Positions 1 to 5,726 of a DNA stretch of 5,726 bases are shown here, piece after piece. The first letter of the stretch is position 1. Every line of letters begins with the position of its first letter. This stretch comes from an uncultured Roseburia sp. (GTDB lineage: Bacteria > Bacillota > Clostridia > Lachnospirales > Lachnospiraceae): the NCBI GenBank assembly GCA_947384095.1, contig CANDFU010000132.1, forward strand, positions 1 to 5,726, in the 5' to 3' direction. Under the pieces are notes generated by a model that saw nothing but the letters and a program-made list of their open reading frames with translations, did no database searches and had not been told where the DNA came from. The position numbers and the translations under genes were made by a program.

Positions 1-1
1 C

Positions 2-55
2 CCGACACGAATGAGCGACGCTATGAAGAACGCCCTCCATTCGCCCCTGCTGTGA
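2..55 (+). CDS. Possible C-terminal tail of a gene entering from the left edge (partial)
   Basis: One forward frame is open from the window edge and ends at a TGA at 53-55. It would encode 17 residues ending in MSDAMKNALHSPLL. Most third codon positions are G or C, which resembles the GC-rich right part of the window, and the sequence turns AT-rich right after this stop. If real, the gene converges on the phosphoesterase gene with a 42-base gap. Two alternatives are also open: another forward frame ending at 106-108, and a reverse frame with an ATG at 38-40 that runs off the edge (MEGVLHSVAHS). The fragment is too short to name a family, so this is a weak call based on composition and reading frame only. 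Confidence 0.25.
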   Translation, partial: PTRMSDAMKNALHSPLL

Positions 56-97
56 TATTGAACAACCCTTTCTATTTTCCATCAATATGCAATATGT

Positions 98-2914
98 TTA
101 AACAATAATACCACCTAACAGAAACAATTTCTGATATTTCAAGTTCATTATTTCAGGTACTACCTCTCCAAAATCCACTTCACAAACCGTCTCTGCCATT
201 AAAATTCCTTTTTGTAAATCTCTTTCCAACTCCCGTCCTTCCTTTTTTAACGCCACAAATTTCCTTTTCTCCTGCTCAGACATATTCAACTGTTTTTTTC
301 TTTCCTGACTACTGCCAATTCTTTGATATAAATACCAGGCAGAAGACATTGCCAAAAAATAAATTTCATTTTCATACATACGATACAACTCTTGAAACGT
401 CAAAGTAATAGAATATAAATTCATGTGCGCATTTTTTACATCAATCATCTTTCTTTCCACTTCATCTGACAAAGCAATCGCAGACAAGCATATGCTCGCC
501 GCTTTATTCCCCACATTTGCTTCTACCAGCGCCCATTCGCAGAAAAAAGCACGAGCTTCCACTACATAATGAGTCTCCCGAAATAACTGTACTGCCCGCT
601 CAGGCTGATCTACCTTTCTGTATAATTTTGACAAATGTACAACTATATATACATCAAACGGATCTATTTTCAAAATCTCTCTGTCAATTCGAACTGCCAG
701 TGTATTATTCCGGTTCATAAAATGTTCTGACAAATACCGCCAGTCTCTGAGACGTTCTATATATTCTCCTTTTTTGTTTGCCTCTATTGCCGCTTGTGTC
801 ATTTCAATAAATAGTTCATCAAAATCATAATGAAATTCTTCATCCAATATTTTTCTTGCAGATTTTGCAATAGAACCATGACGAGTATAAATCATATCTC
901 CGCTTACCGCACTGGCAGCTTCATCACCCAGTGGTCCCAATATATTTTTCTTAACTTCCTTTTCCTTACAATTATAAAGCTGTGCCAAAACAGGTTTGGA
1001 CAAAAAAAACAACTTTTCTGAATGCATCGCAACAATATATGCAAAAGCATTCAACAGCGTTTCATGATAAAGCGGTATTTTTTTAAGGCGCCTAAGCATT
1101 TCTCTCACATGGTCATGAAGTTCATCTCCATATCTAGTTGCCAACATCGCCCCTAACAAAGCCCCTTCATCTGGTTCATTAATTTTCTCGTTTTGTGAAG
1201 ATTGCAACAGACGTTTTTTTGCCTCTTCCGCACTTAATCCTTTAAGTTTTCCAAGCCCTTCATTTCCTAGCGCACTCCATGCATCTATAAATCTTTCCGC
1301 ATCCTCTTCGCTGATTCCTTTCAGACGCGGCCTGCTAAAACTTGACACGCTCCGCCAATCCAACTTGTCTGCATCACTGTTAATCCAATCAGTATCTCTT
1401 GCACACAATATAAAATGTATATGCTGATGCTTTCTTCTTTTTACTTTTTTTAATAATCCAAATATCTGTTGCGCAACAGAAAAACAATTATCCACACCAA
1501 TAATCCAATTTCCCTTTTGGGTTAAATATAAAAGTTGCTCTTCATGGAACTGTACATCCTTTTGAGGATACCGCAAAATTAACGCCTGCCAATCGTTTTC
1601 TTTACACAATTCCCGAATCGTTTGCAACATGATCGTTGTTTTTCCTTCTCCGCCCGCAGCAGACAATAAGACACATTTAATCTGATCTTCCTCATTAGAT
1701 TTTATGAATTCTTTCTGCAGATCAAGCACAATTCTTCTGAGTGGTATATAAGATGAAAAAATGTCATTATAAGATGGTTCTTTTCCATCAAAATATTTCA
1801 ATATATCCGCCTTTTCTGGTTCTTTTCTATTTTTGATAAATTCCTCATTAATCAAATGCCAGCCAGGAGGTACTCGTATTTCTTCGTCTTTTTCTTTTTT
1901 CTTTTGTTTTACCCCCATAGGAACAACTTTGCATGGAAACACCCAGACATCGGTTCCTTCCTTTCTTTGGGCTGCCGGAAAATGATCAGAGGAATCCAAA
2001 ACAAATCTATCATTACTATGCGACCAGCGCCTGGGCATAATGATAACCGTATTTTCAGTCATGTCCAAACATCCCCAATACAAAGAATTATAATAAACCT
2101 CATCCTCTCTCGCCTGAAAAGCTGCACCACACTGAATCGATAAAAATCCCGAATCATTGACTATCGTATATCCTCCGCTGTTTTTATGCATGTGACCATG
2201 AAGATAGATTGCATTATGCTTTGCAAGCAACGCACATGATTGCATTCTTTGTTCCTCTTTCATCCAATTCAGTGGATGGTGTCCTAAAATCAGCTTATAA
2301 TCACACTCTTCCAGCTTTTCCAAAGCTTCTTGTAATATCCATTTTCCAAATGAAAGTTTCTCTTTATCTTTATCAGAATTTGACAACCATGCCGTATTAA
2401 TTCCCGCAATGCCAACTTTATATTTTCCTTTTTCCAATACATCATAAAAATATGCCTCCTTGTTGAAAATATCATCTACGGGAAAACATAAGCCATCCAT
2501 TCCAAAACCACATTTAAATTCAGCAAAACGTTCAAAAATTTCTTTCCTCTTTTCCCATCCCTTTTCATCTGTGTCAAAAAAAGTAGGTTTTTTCTGAGGC
2601 ACATCATAGAGAGAAAGCGCTGCAACATCACATTTCTCTCTATCAATATCGTGGTTTCCCGGAATTATATATATTTTCGGAAATATGTCATAAATGTCAA
2701 CAAAAGGTAAAAGAAATTCATCCGCAAAAACGGCATACTCTTCCTTTTTCCCTTTATTCGCTATATCCCCAGTTATAAAAATCATATCTGGCAGAATACC
2801 CTTTTCTTTCTGCTCCTTCATATGAGCATGAATACTTTTAAACAATTTTATCTGTGCATAATTATCTTTGCCAATATGAAAATCTGATAAATGCAACCAT
2901 CTTATATTTTCCAT
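98..2914 (-). CDS. Metallophosphoesterase-STAND-like NTPase fusion protein, putative defence protein
   Basis: This 938-residue cytoplasmic protein has no signal peptide or membrane segment. Residues 1-300 form a calcineurin-like metallophosphoesterase with all expected motifs: D11-x-H13, GD(I)AN at 49-53, GNHD at 86-89, GHH at 211-213 and GHMH at 240-243. A charged lysine/glutamate linker lies near 336-346. A P-loop NTPase follows, with Walker A AAGGEGKT at 419-426 (first Gly replaced by Ala), a Walker B-like strand IIGVDN at 471-476, and an ILCARDTDW strand at 502-510 whose Arg resembles the strand-end arginine of STAND ATPases. A winged-helix-like RHGSIAKSA stretch lies near 678-686. The rest is helical, with a TPR-like part around 740-800. 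The start is set by AAAAGGAG four bases upstream. The gene is AT-rich and stands alone on this side. By architecture I infer an effector-switch-sensor conflict protein, with the phosphoesterase cutting a nucleotide or nucleic acid on activation. The substrate and trigger are unknown. A non-defence signalling role is possible. Confidence 0.88.
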   Translation of the reverse strand: MENIRWLHLSDFHIGKDNYAQIKLFKSIHAHMKEQKEKGILPDMIFITGDIANKGKKEEYAVFADEFLLPFVDIYDIFPKIYIIPGNHDIDREKCDVAALSLYDVPQKKPTFFDTDEKGWEKRKEIFERFAEFKCGFGMDGLCFPVDDIFNKEAYFYDVLEKGKYKVGIAGINTAWLSNSDKDKEKLSFGKWILQEALEKLEECDYKLILGHHPLNWMKEEQRMQSCALLAKHNAIYLHGHMHKNSGGYTIVNDSGFLSIQCGAAFQAREDEVYYNSLYWGCLDMTENTVIIMPRRWSHSNDRFVLDSSDHFPAAQRKEGTDVWVFPCKVVPMGVKQKKKEKDEEIRVPPGWHLINEEFIKNRKEPEKADILKYFDGKEPSYNDIFSSYIPLRRIVLDLQKEFIKSNEEDQIKCVLLSAAGGEGKTTIMLQTIRELCKENDWQALILRYPQKDVQFHEEQLLYLTQKGNWIIGVDNCFSVAQQIFGLLKKVKRRKHQHIHFILCARDTDWINSDADKLDWRSVSSFSRPRLKGISEEDAERFIDAWSALGNEGLGKLKGLSAEEAKKRLLQSSQNEKINEPDEGALLGAMLATRYGDELHDHVREMLRRLKKIPLYHETLLNAFAYIVAMHSEKLFFLSKPVLAQLYNCKEKEVKKNILGPLGDEAASAVSGDMIYTRHGSIAKSARKILDEEFHYDFDELFIEMTQAAIEANKKGEYIERLRDWRYLSEHFMNRNNTLAVRIDREILKIDPFDVYIVVHLSKLYRKVDQPERAVQLFRETHYVVEARAFFCEWALVEANVGNKAASICLSAIALSDEVERKMIDVKNAHMNLYSITLTFQELYRMYENEIYFLAMSSAWYLYQRIGSSQERKKQLNMSEQEKRKFVALKKEGRELERDLQKGILMAETVCEVDFGEVVPEIMNLKYQKLFLLGGIIV

Positions 2915-2918
2915 ATTT

Positions 2919-2926
2919 CTCCTTTT
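2919..2926 (-). promoter_or_regulatory. Ribosome binding site of the phosphoesterase-NTPase gene
   Basis: On the minus strand the bases read AAAAGGAG, followed by AAAT and the ATG at 2914-2912. This is a good match to the anti-Shine-Dalgarno core with a slightly short 4-base spacer. It supports the first ATG as the real start, which places the DFH metal-binding motif at residue 11, as expected for this family. Confidence 0.7.
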
Positions 2927-2975
2927 CTTTTGTACATTTCTTCAGAACCTATTTTTGTAAGTTAGCAGCCACCAC

Positions 2976-3003
2976 CTCATACGTTGGTTTAATATTACTT
3001 CAA
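2976..3003 (-). promoter_or_regulatory. Candidate promoter for the phosphoesterase-NTPase gene
   Basis: Reading the minus strand, TTGAAG (3003-2998) is followed after 16 bases by TATGAG (2981-2976), each a 4-of-6 match to the sigma-70/sigma-A hexamers. This would leave a leader of roughly 60 bases before the ATG. It lies just inside the AT-rich side of the spacer. The match is mediocre, and in AT-rich DNA such pairs arise by chance. It is the best pair I could find by eye. Confidence 0.25.
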
Positions 3004-3126
3004 AATACTACTGATATACCATGCCAGCTTCTCCCTCTCTGCGCCGCTTTTTACACACCTGTGTCTTTTCGGCCGGCAGCACGCAGGCCTGAAACGCCAT
3101 GGCAGTCTTCACCGTTGTTCAGGTTC

Positions 3127-3819
3127 TTATATAAAAGTGGCAAAAAAAGGCGCCAGTATTACCGTCAGAAGCCCTGCCGCCGCGATGGTAAGGCCGCTCA
3201 TCGCTCCCTCCACTTCTCCGATTTCAATCGCCTTTGCCGTCCCGAGCGCGTGCGCGGAAGCTCCGATCGCAATCCCCACAGCCATCGGTTCTTCGATCCG
3301 AAAGATCCGGCAGATCGTCTCCGCAAACATATTTCCGATAATCCCGGTGATTATAATCACTGCGACAGTGATTGTGACAGAACCGCCCAGTTCCTCTGAA
3401 ATCCCCATCCCGATTGCCGTGGTGATTGATTTTGGAAGCAGTGTCACATACTCTCCGTGCCCGAGCCCGGACAATACCGACAGGACAAACACGCACAAAA
3501 GACTTGTCAGCACGCCGGATACAATCCCTGCCGCAATCGCTCCAGGATACTTTTTTAACAGCCCGACCTGCTCGTAAAGCGGAATCGCCAGACAGACCGT
3601 CGCAGGCGTCAGAAAATAACTGATGTATTTCGATCCCGCCTCATAGCTTTCATACGAAATATCGGTCGCCAGCAGAAACAGAATCACACCCACAATGGCG
3701 ACAAGAAGCGGATTGCAGACCGCCAGTTTCAGCTTTCTCTTAAGCAGTACACCGATCTCATAAAAAAATATACTGATAAACACGCCAAAAAAAACAGAAT
3801 CTTCCAAAAACACTTTCAT
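3127..3819 (-). CDS. lrgB: LrgB/CidB-family membrane protein (antiholin-like or carboxylate transporter subunit)
   Basis: This 230-residue, very hydrophobic protein has the usual length of the LrgB/YohK/PftB family. Several membrane segments are visible, roughly at 8-25, 35-51, 64-82, 92-117, 147-167 and 203-228. Family motifs are clear: YFLTPATVCLAIPLY at 68-82, LLPKSITTAIGMGISEELGG at 127-146, and GIAIGASAHALGTAKA at 182-197. The ATG overlaps the lrgA stop as ATGA, which suggests translational coupling. A purine stretch (GGCGGTGAG) at the end of lrgA can serve as its ribosome site. LrgB acts with LrgA in the cytoplasmic membrane. Staphylococcal LrgAB was described as antagonising murein hydrolase activity. 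Bacillus PftAB and streptococcal LrgAB are linked to pyruvate transport, and a plant chloroplast homologue moves glycolate and glycerate. Given the upstream flavoenzyme, I favour the transport role here. The family assignment is firm; the exact substrate is not. Confidence 0.95.
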   Translation of the reverse strand: MKVFLEDSVFFGVFISIFFYEIGVLLKRKLKLAVCNPLLVAIVGVILFLLATDISYESYEAGSKYISYFLTPATVCLAIPLYEQVGLLKKYPGAIAAGIVSGVLTSLLCVFVLSVLSGLGHGEYVTLLPKSITTAIGMGISEELGGSVTITVAVIIITGIIGNMFAETICRIFRIEEPMAVGIAIGASAHALGTAKAIEIGEVEGAMSGLTIAAAGLLTVILAPFFATFI

Positions 3820-4181
3820 TTTCTGCTCACCGCCTTCTTTTTCTTACGGATGACATACTGCGCCGCACGGCCGGATGCTGCCATAACCACCACAGTAGAC
3901 ACCACAACAATCACTGCCACCGGAATACAGACCGGCCTTAAAACATGCCACGCGTCAATAAGCCCCACCCCCGCAGGGATAAACATCAGCGGCATGATTT
4001 CAATCAGAAACTTTCCGGCGTCTCCCACCGCATCTTTCTTAACGATATGTAATTCCAACGCGCCAAACAGCAGAAGAAGTCCATAAATGCTTGACGGCAC
4101 CGGAAAGGGGAGCAGGCTTTTTAAGCCCTCCCCCAGAAAAGAAAACAACAGAATAATAAAGAGCTGTCTGATATACTTCAT
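3816..4181 (-). CDS. lrgA: LrgA/CidA-family membrane protein (holin-like or carboxylate transporter subunit)
   Basis: This 121-residue protein has four hydrophobic segments, at about 4-24, 31-47, 57-77 and 83-102, and a basic C-terminus (IRKKKKAVSRK), as in LrgA/CidA/YohJ proteins. Recognisable family features are FLGEGL near 15-20, the P-x-P-x-SIYGLLLLF stretch at 27-39 and IEIMPLMFIPAGVGLI at 60-75. I chose the ATG at 4181-4179 because GGAGGG sits four bases upstream and the protein then begins MKYIRQLFIILL, the usual N-terminus. An in-frame ATG 35 codons further out would add a non-family extension overlapping the oxidoreductase gene. The gene begins 31 bases after the oxidoreductase stop and overlaps lrgB by 4 bases, so the three are probably co-transcribed. 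LrgA pairs with LrgB in the membrane. Its role here, autolysis control or small-acid transport, cannot be told from sequence alone. Confidence 0.94.
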   Translation of the reverse strand: MKYIRQLFIILLFSFLGEGLKSLLPFPVPSSIYGLLLLFGALELHIVKKDAVGDAGKFLIEIMPLMFIPAGVGLIDAWHVLRPVCIPVAVIVVVSTVVVMAASGRAAQYVIRKKKKAVSRK

Positions 4182-4185
4182 TTTT

Positions 4186-4191
4186 CCCTCC
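4186..4191 (-). promoter_or_regulatory. Ribosome binding site deciding the lrgA start
   Basis: The minus strand reads GGAGGG-AAAA-ATG. This near-consensus site lies in the short gap after the oxidoreductase stop codon and selects the 121-residue LrgA over the longer in-frame reading that starts at 4286. Confidence 0.75.
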
Positions 4192-4212
4192 AGCATACAT
4201 GAATCCGATTTC

Positions 4213-5583
4213 TTACAGAGAACCGCGCAGCCCTGTTCTGGCCGGATTGTCAAGAAGTCTGCCTTCCCGTCCAAATCGTGAACCATGGCAGGGGCATTCC
4301 CAGGCCTTCTCTTCGGGATTCCATTTCAGCACACATCCCATATGCGAGCAACGCTTTCCGGGAACCGGCCGCAGGATTCCCTTTACCGCTTCCAGCGCGT
4401 TCGCGGCAAGCTGCGGTTTTATCATGTTCCGTCCCGGCGTAAACAAATCCGCAAATTCATTGTCTTTTTCCTGTACCAGGTCCGAAAGAATCATGGCGGA
4501 AACCATCGCACTGGTCATACCCCATTTGTTATACCCACAGCCCACGTACAGATCCGGCGTAGAACCGGAATAGCGCCCGATATATGGCATTTTGTCTAAA
4601 GACATGCAGTCCTGCGCCGCCCATGCCCCGACAAATTCCGCACGGGGCAGACAACTGGCTGCCTCCAGTTTCAGCCGGGTAAGTCCCCATTCCCCGCGAC
4701 CGGGCCGCACGGCCGCCCCCGCAGCAAGGCCGCGCGGCCTGCGGCTCTTTGAAACCGTCTTTCCGGTCCGGTGGCTTCCTCCCCCGACCAGAAGTATTTT
4801 TTTCTGATTCCGGAAAGACAGGCCGGAAGCGGCCGCATCCACATACATTCCGTCCACATCCGGCGCATTCTTCCATGCCGTCACATAGGCCCGCTCCTGA
4901 TAAAGCTTCATATAATAGCTCCCCCGCGTGTTGATAAACGGAAAATGTGTCGCGACAATTATTTTCTCCGCTCTGACCGCCCCTTTTTCCGTCAAGGCAA
5001 GGTGCTCTGTCATGCTGCGGACACCGGACTGTTCATAAATATGCAGTCCCTCTGCCAGTCTGCCCGCAAATTTGAGCGGATGAAACTGGAGCTGACGCGG
5101 AAAGCAGACCGCTCCCTCGGTACGGAACGGCAATTTCACCCGTTCCACGAATTTTGCCCTGCCTCCGATGCGCTCAAGCGCAGCCATCTCCCACTCCAGG
5201 AGTGACCGGTCCGCCCTCGCATACACATACGCATTTTTCTCCTCCAGATCACACGCGATCCGGCTGCAAAGTCTGCGGTACGCTTCTACCGCCATAAGAT
5301 TCGCCTTCAGATAGAGCCGGGCTGCGCCGATCCCCTCTTTCTGCATCAGTTCACCGTAAATAAGCCCGTGCTGTGCCGTAATCTTTGCCGTCGTATTGCG
5401 TGTGATCCCGCTGCAGATGCGGTTCTTTTCCAGCAGACAGTAATCTACCCCTGCCTGCTGCAAAAAATATGCACATAAAATCCCACAGAGCCCGCCCCCG
5501 ATGATGAGCACATCCGTGTGAATCTCCTCCTCCAGTGCCGGAAATTCCGGCATGTCCGCACTTGTTGTCCAAATCGATTCCAT
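4213..5583 (-). CDS. FAD-dependent oxidoreductase (DadA/glycine-oxidase fold) with C-terminal Rieske [2Fe-2S] domain
   Basis: This 456-residue protein has an N-terminal Rossmann motif DVLIIGGGLCG (24-34, GxGxxG at G29, G31, G34), E52 at the end of the second strand to bind the FAD ribose, and the family stretch SGITRNTTAKITAQHG (58-73). Further family motifs are ILLVGGGSHRTGK (263-275), WAAQDCMSLDKMPYIGRYS (321-339) and VGCGYNKWGMTSAM (347-360) near the flavin. A Rieske domain follows at about 400-456, with ligands C412 and H414 (CSH), C430 and H433 (CPCH), and C417/C432 placed for the usual disulfide. The family (Bacillus YhfW-like) is slightly longer, near 500 residues, and its substrates are unknown. 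The start is set by GGGGGGAG four bases before the ATG; an upstream in-frame ATG at 5643 would add 20 residues of non-family sequence. It is the first gene of the lrgAB operon. An oddity is an extra R/A/G-rich stretch at about 276-296. Confidence 0.93.
   Translation of the reverse strand: MESIWTTSADMPEFPALEEEIHTDVLIIGGGLCGILCAYFLQQAGVDYCLLEKNRICSGITRNTTAKITAQHGLIYGELMQKEGIGAARLYLKANLMAVEAYRRLCSRIACDLEEKNAYVYARADRSLLEWEMAALERIGGRAKFVERVKLPFRTEGAVCFPRQLQFHPLKFAGRLAEGLHIYEQSGVRSMTEHLALTEKGAVRAEKIIVATHFPFINTRGSYYMKLYQERAYVTAWKNAPDVDGMYVDAAASGLSFRNQKKILLVGGGSHRTGKTVSKSRRPRGLAAGAAVRPGRGEWGLTRLKLEAASCLPRAEFVGAWAAQDCMSLDKMPYIGRYSGSTPDLYVGCGYNKWGMTSAMVSAMILSDLVQEKDNEFADLFTPGRNMIKPQLAANALEAVKGILRPVPGKRCSHMGCVLKWNPEEKAWECPCHGSRFGREGRLLDNPARTGLRGSL
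4696..4758. repeat. GC-rich palindromic segment inside the oxidoreductase gene
   Basis: This stretch is about 80% G+C by eye, well above the rest of the gene. It contains a perfect 14-base palindrome AGGCCGCGCGGCCT (4727-4740), bracketed by inverted arms CCGCAG (4719-4724) and CTGCGG (4739-4744). GGCCGCACGGCC lies next to it at 4703-4714. It encodes residues 276-296, a low-complexity R/A/G-rich stretch between the HRTGK motif and the region leading to AQDCM. From memory of the family, those motifs are usually about 20 residues closer. It may be a small in-frame palindromic insertion or a local expansion. Confidence 0.45.
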
Positions 5584-5587
5584 GAAT

Positions 5588-5595
5588 CTCCCCCC
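5588..5595 (-). promoter_or_regulatory. Ribosome binding site deciding the oxidoreductase start
   Basis: The minus strand reads GGGGGGAG, then four bases (ATTC), then the ATG at 5583-5581. It is a strong purine-rich site at workable spacing and supports the 456-residue protein over a longer in-frame reading that begins at 5643. Confidence 0.7.
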
Positions 5596-5726
5596 TTCAC
5601 GCCGACGCGCCTGCAGCCCCGGCCCATGCACACAGCACGGCATGCGGGCTTCTGATACACTGTCGTTACCAGATAATATGGCGCATTTCCCACTGTTTCA
5701 TTCATGGAATGCGGACTCCCGATGGT
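5596..5726. other. Region upstream of the oxidoreductase-lrgAB operon
   Basis: No gene is supported here. A minus-strand frame is open from the edge (with an internal ATG at 5705) but runs into the oxidoreductase gene out of frame, and the part beyond 5583 matches nothing I recognise. The operon promoter may lie here: TATTAT at 5678-5673 on the minus strand is a fair -10 candidate, but I see no good -35 about 17 bases before it. The other two reverse frames stop within the first 30 bases, so the upstream gene could end at or just past the window edge. Confidence 0.35.

Larger units (their letters stand above)
2915..3126. other. Intergenic spacer between lrgB and the phosphoesterase-NTPase gene
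   Basis: This spacer separates two genes on the same strand and contains the composition boundary: GC-rich from about 3025 to 3126, AT-rich from about 3020 downward. I found no strong GC hairpin followed by a T run on the minus strand, so no intrinsic terminator for the lrgAB operon is called. The only small structures are CAGGCCTG (8-base palindrome near 3084-3091) and a weak ACACA-TGTGT stem near 3053-3064. A 30-codon minus-strand frame (3008-3100) has no ribosome site. The heptamer AGAACCT at 2944-2950 recurs inverted as AGGTTCT at 3121-3127, which may be chance. Confidence 0.6.

Noticed and set aside
8..43. CGAATG ... CATTCG inverted repeat as a terminator or attachment site
   Set aside because: A 6-base stem with a 24-base loop and no T run; too weak to call.
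53..3017. Shared TGATAT at both islet boundaries as a target-site duplication
   Set aside because: A six-base AT-rich match at roughly located boundaries is expected by chance. An empty-site comparison would be needed.
3008..3100. 30-codon minus-strand ORF in the spacer (begins MAFQACVLPAEK)
   Set aside because: No Shine-Dalgarno site, no recognisable family, and it crosses the composition boundary. It could be a leftover of an old gene, but nothing supports translation.
2944..3127. Inverted heptamer AGAACCT / AGGTTCT as possible ends of a mobile element
   Set aside because: Only seven bases match, there is no flanking target duplication and no transposase between them. Chance is likely.
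2854..3399. Plus-strand open frame of 181 codons
   Set aside because: It straddles the start of the phosphoesterase gene and the end of lrgB on the opposite strand, has no ribosome site and an arginine/histidine-rich translation typical of an antisense shadow.
4182..4286. 35-residue N-terminal extension of LrgA from an upstream in-frame ATG
   Set aside because: It overlaps the coding end of the oxidoreductase, is cysteine-rich and unlike LrgA proteins. The internal ATG at 4181 has a near-perfect ribosome site and gives the normal family N-terminus.
5584..5643. 20-residue N-terminal extension of the oxidoreductase
   Set aside because: The extension (MPCCVHGPGLQARR...) is not family-like and spans the strong GGGGGGAG ribosome site that serves the ATG at 5583.
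1..5726. CRISPR array, tRNA, rRNA or riboswitch
   Set aside because: No regularly spaced repeats, no cloverleaf with a T-loop GTTCGA-type core in context, and no recognisable riboswitch core on either strand.

Overview
The window looks like chromosomal DNA from a low-to-mid GC Firmicute, most likely a gut-type Clostridia/Lachnospiraceae member. This is inferred from strong purine-rich Shine-Dalgarno sites, a compact lrgAB pair, and the style of the FAD/Rieske oxidoreductase. All four well-supported genes are on the minus strand, so the window reads functionally from right to left.

Right part (about 3127-5583, GC-rich): a three-gene cluster transcribed leftward. First is a 456-residue FAD-dependent oxidoreductase of the DadA/glycine-oxidase fold with a C-terminal Rieske [2Fe-2S] domain. 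After 31 bases comes lrgA (121 residues), which overlaps lrgB (230 residues) by 4 bases (ATGA). The spacing suggests one operon. LrgA/LrgB were first described as holin/antiholin-like proteins that modulate autolysis. Relatives are now known to move small carboxylates such as pyruvate or glycolate, so pairing with a DAO-type flavoenzyme suggests a metabolic oxidation-plus-transport unit. No lytSR-type regulator lies inside the window. The oxidoreductase carries an extra, very GC-rich, palindromic segment of about 60 bases between two conserved motifs.

Middle (2915-3126): a 212-base spacer that changes from GC-rich to AT-rich near 3020. It should hold the promoter of the next gene. I see no convincing terminator for the lrgAB operon.

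Left part (98-2914, AT-rich): one large gene encoding a 938-residue fusion. It has an N-terminal calcineurin-like metallophosphoesterase with a complete metal-ligand set, a central STAND-like P-loop NTPase, and a helical, partly TPR-like C-terminus. This effector-NTPase-sensor layout is typical of single-gene anti-phage or conflict proteins (Avs-like and other nSTAND proteins). It is the most interesting item here. Its base composition differs sharply from both flanks, so it reads as a one-gene horizontally acquired islet.

Left edge (1-55): GC-rich again. It may hold the last codons of a plus-strand gene converging on the islet.
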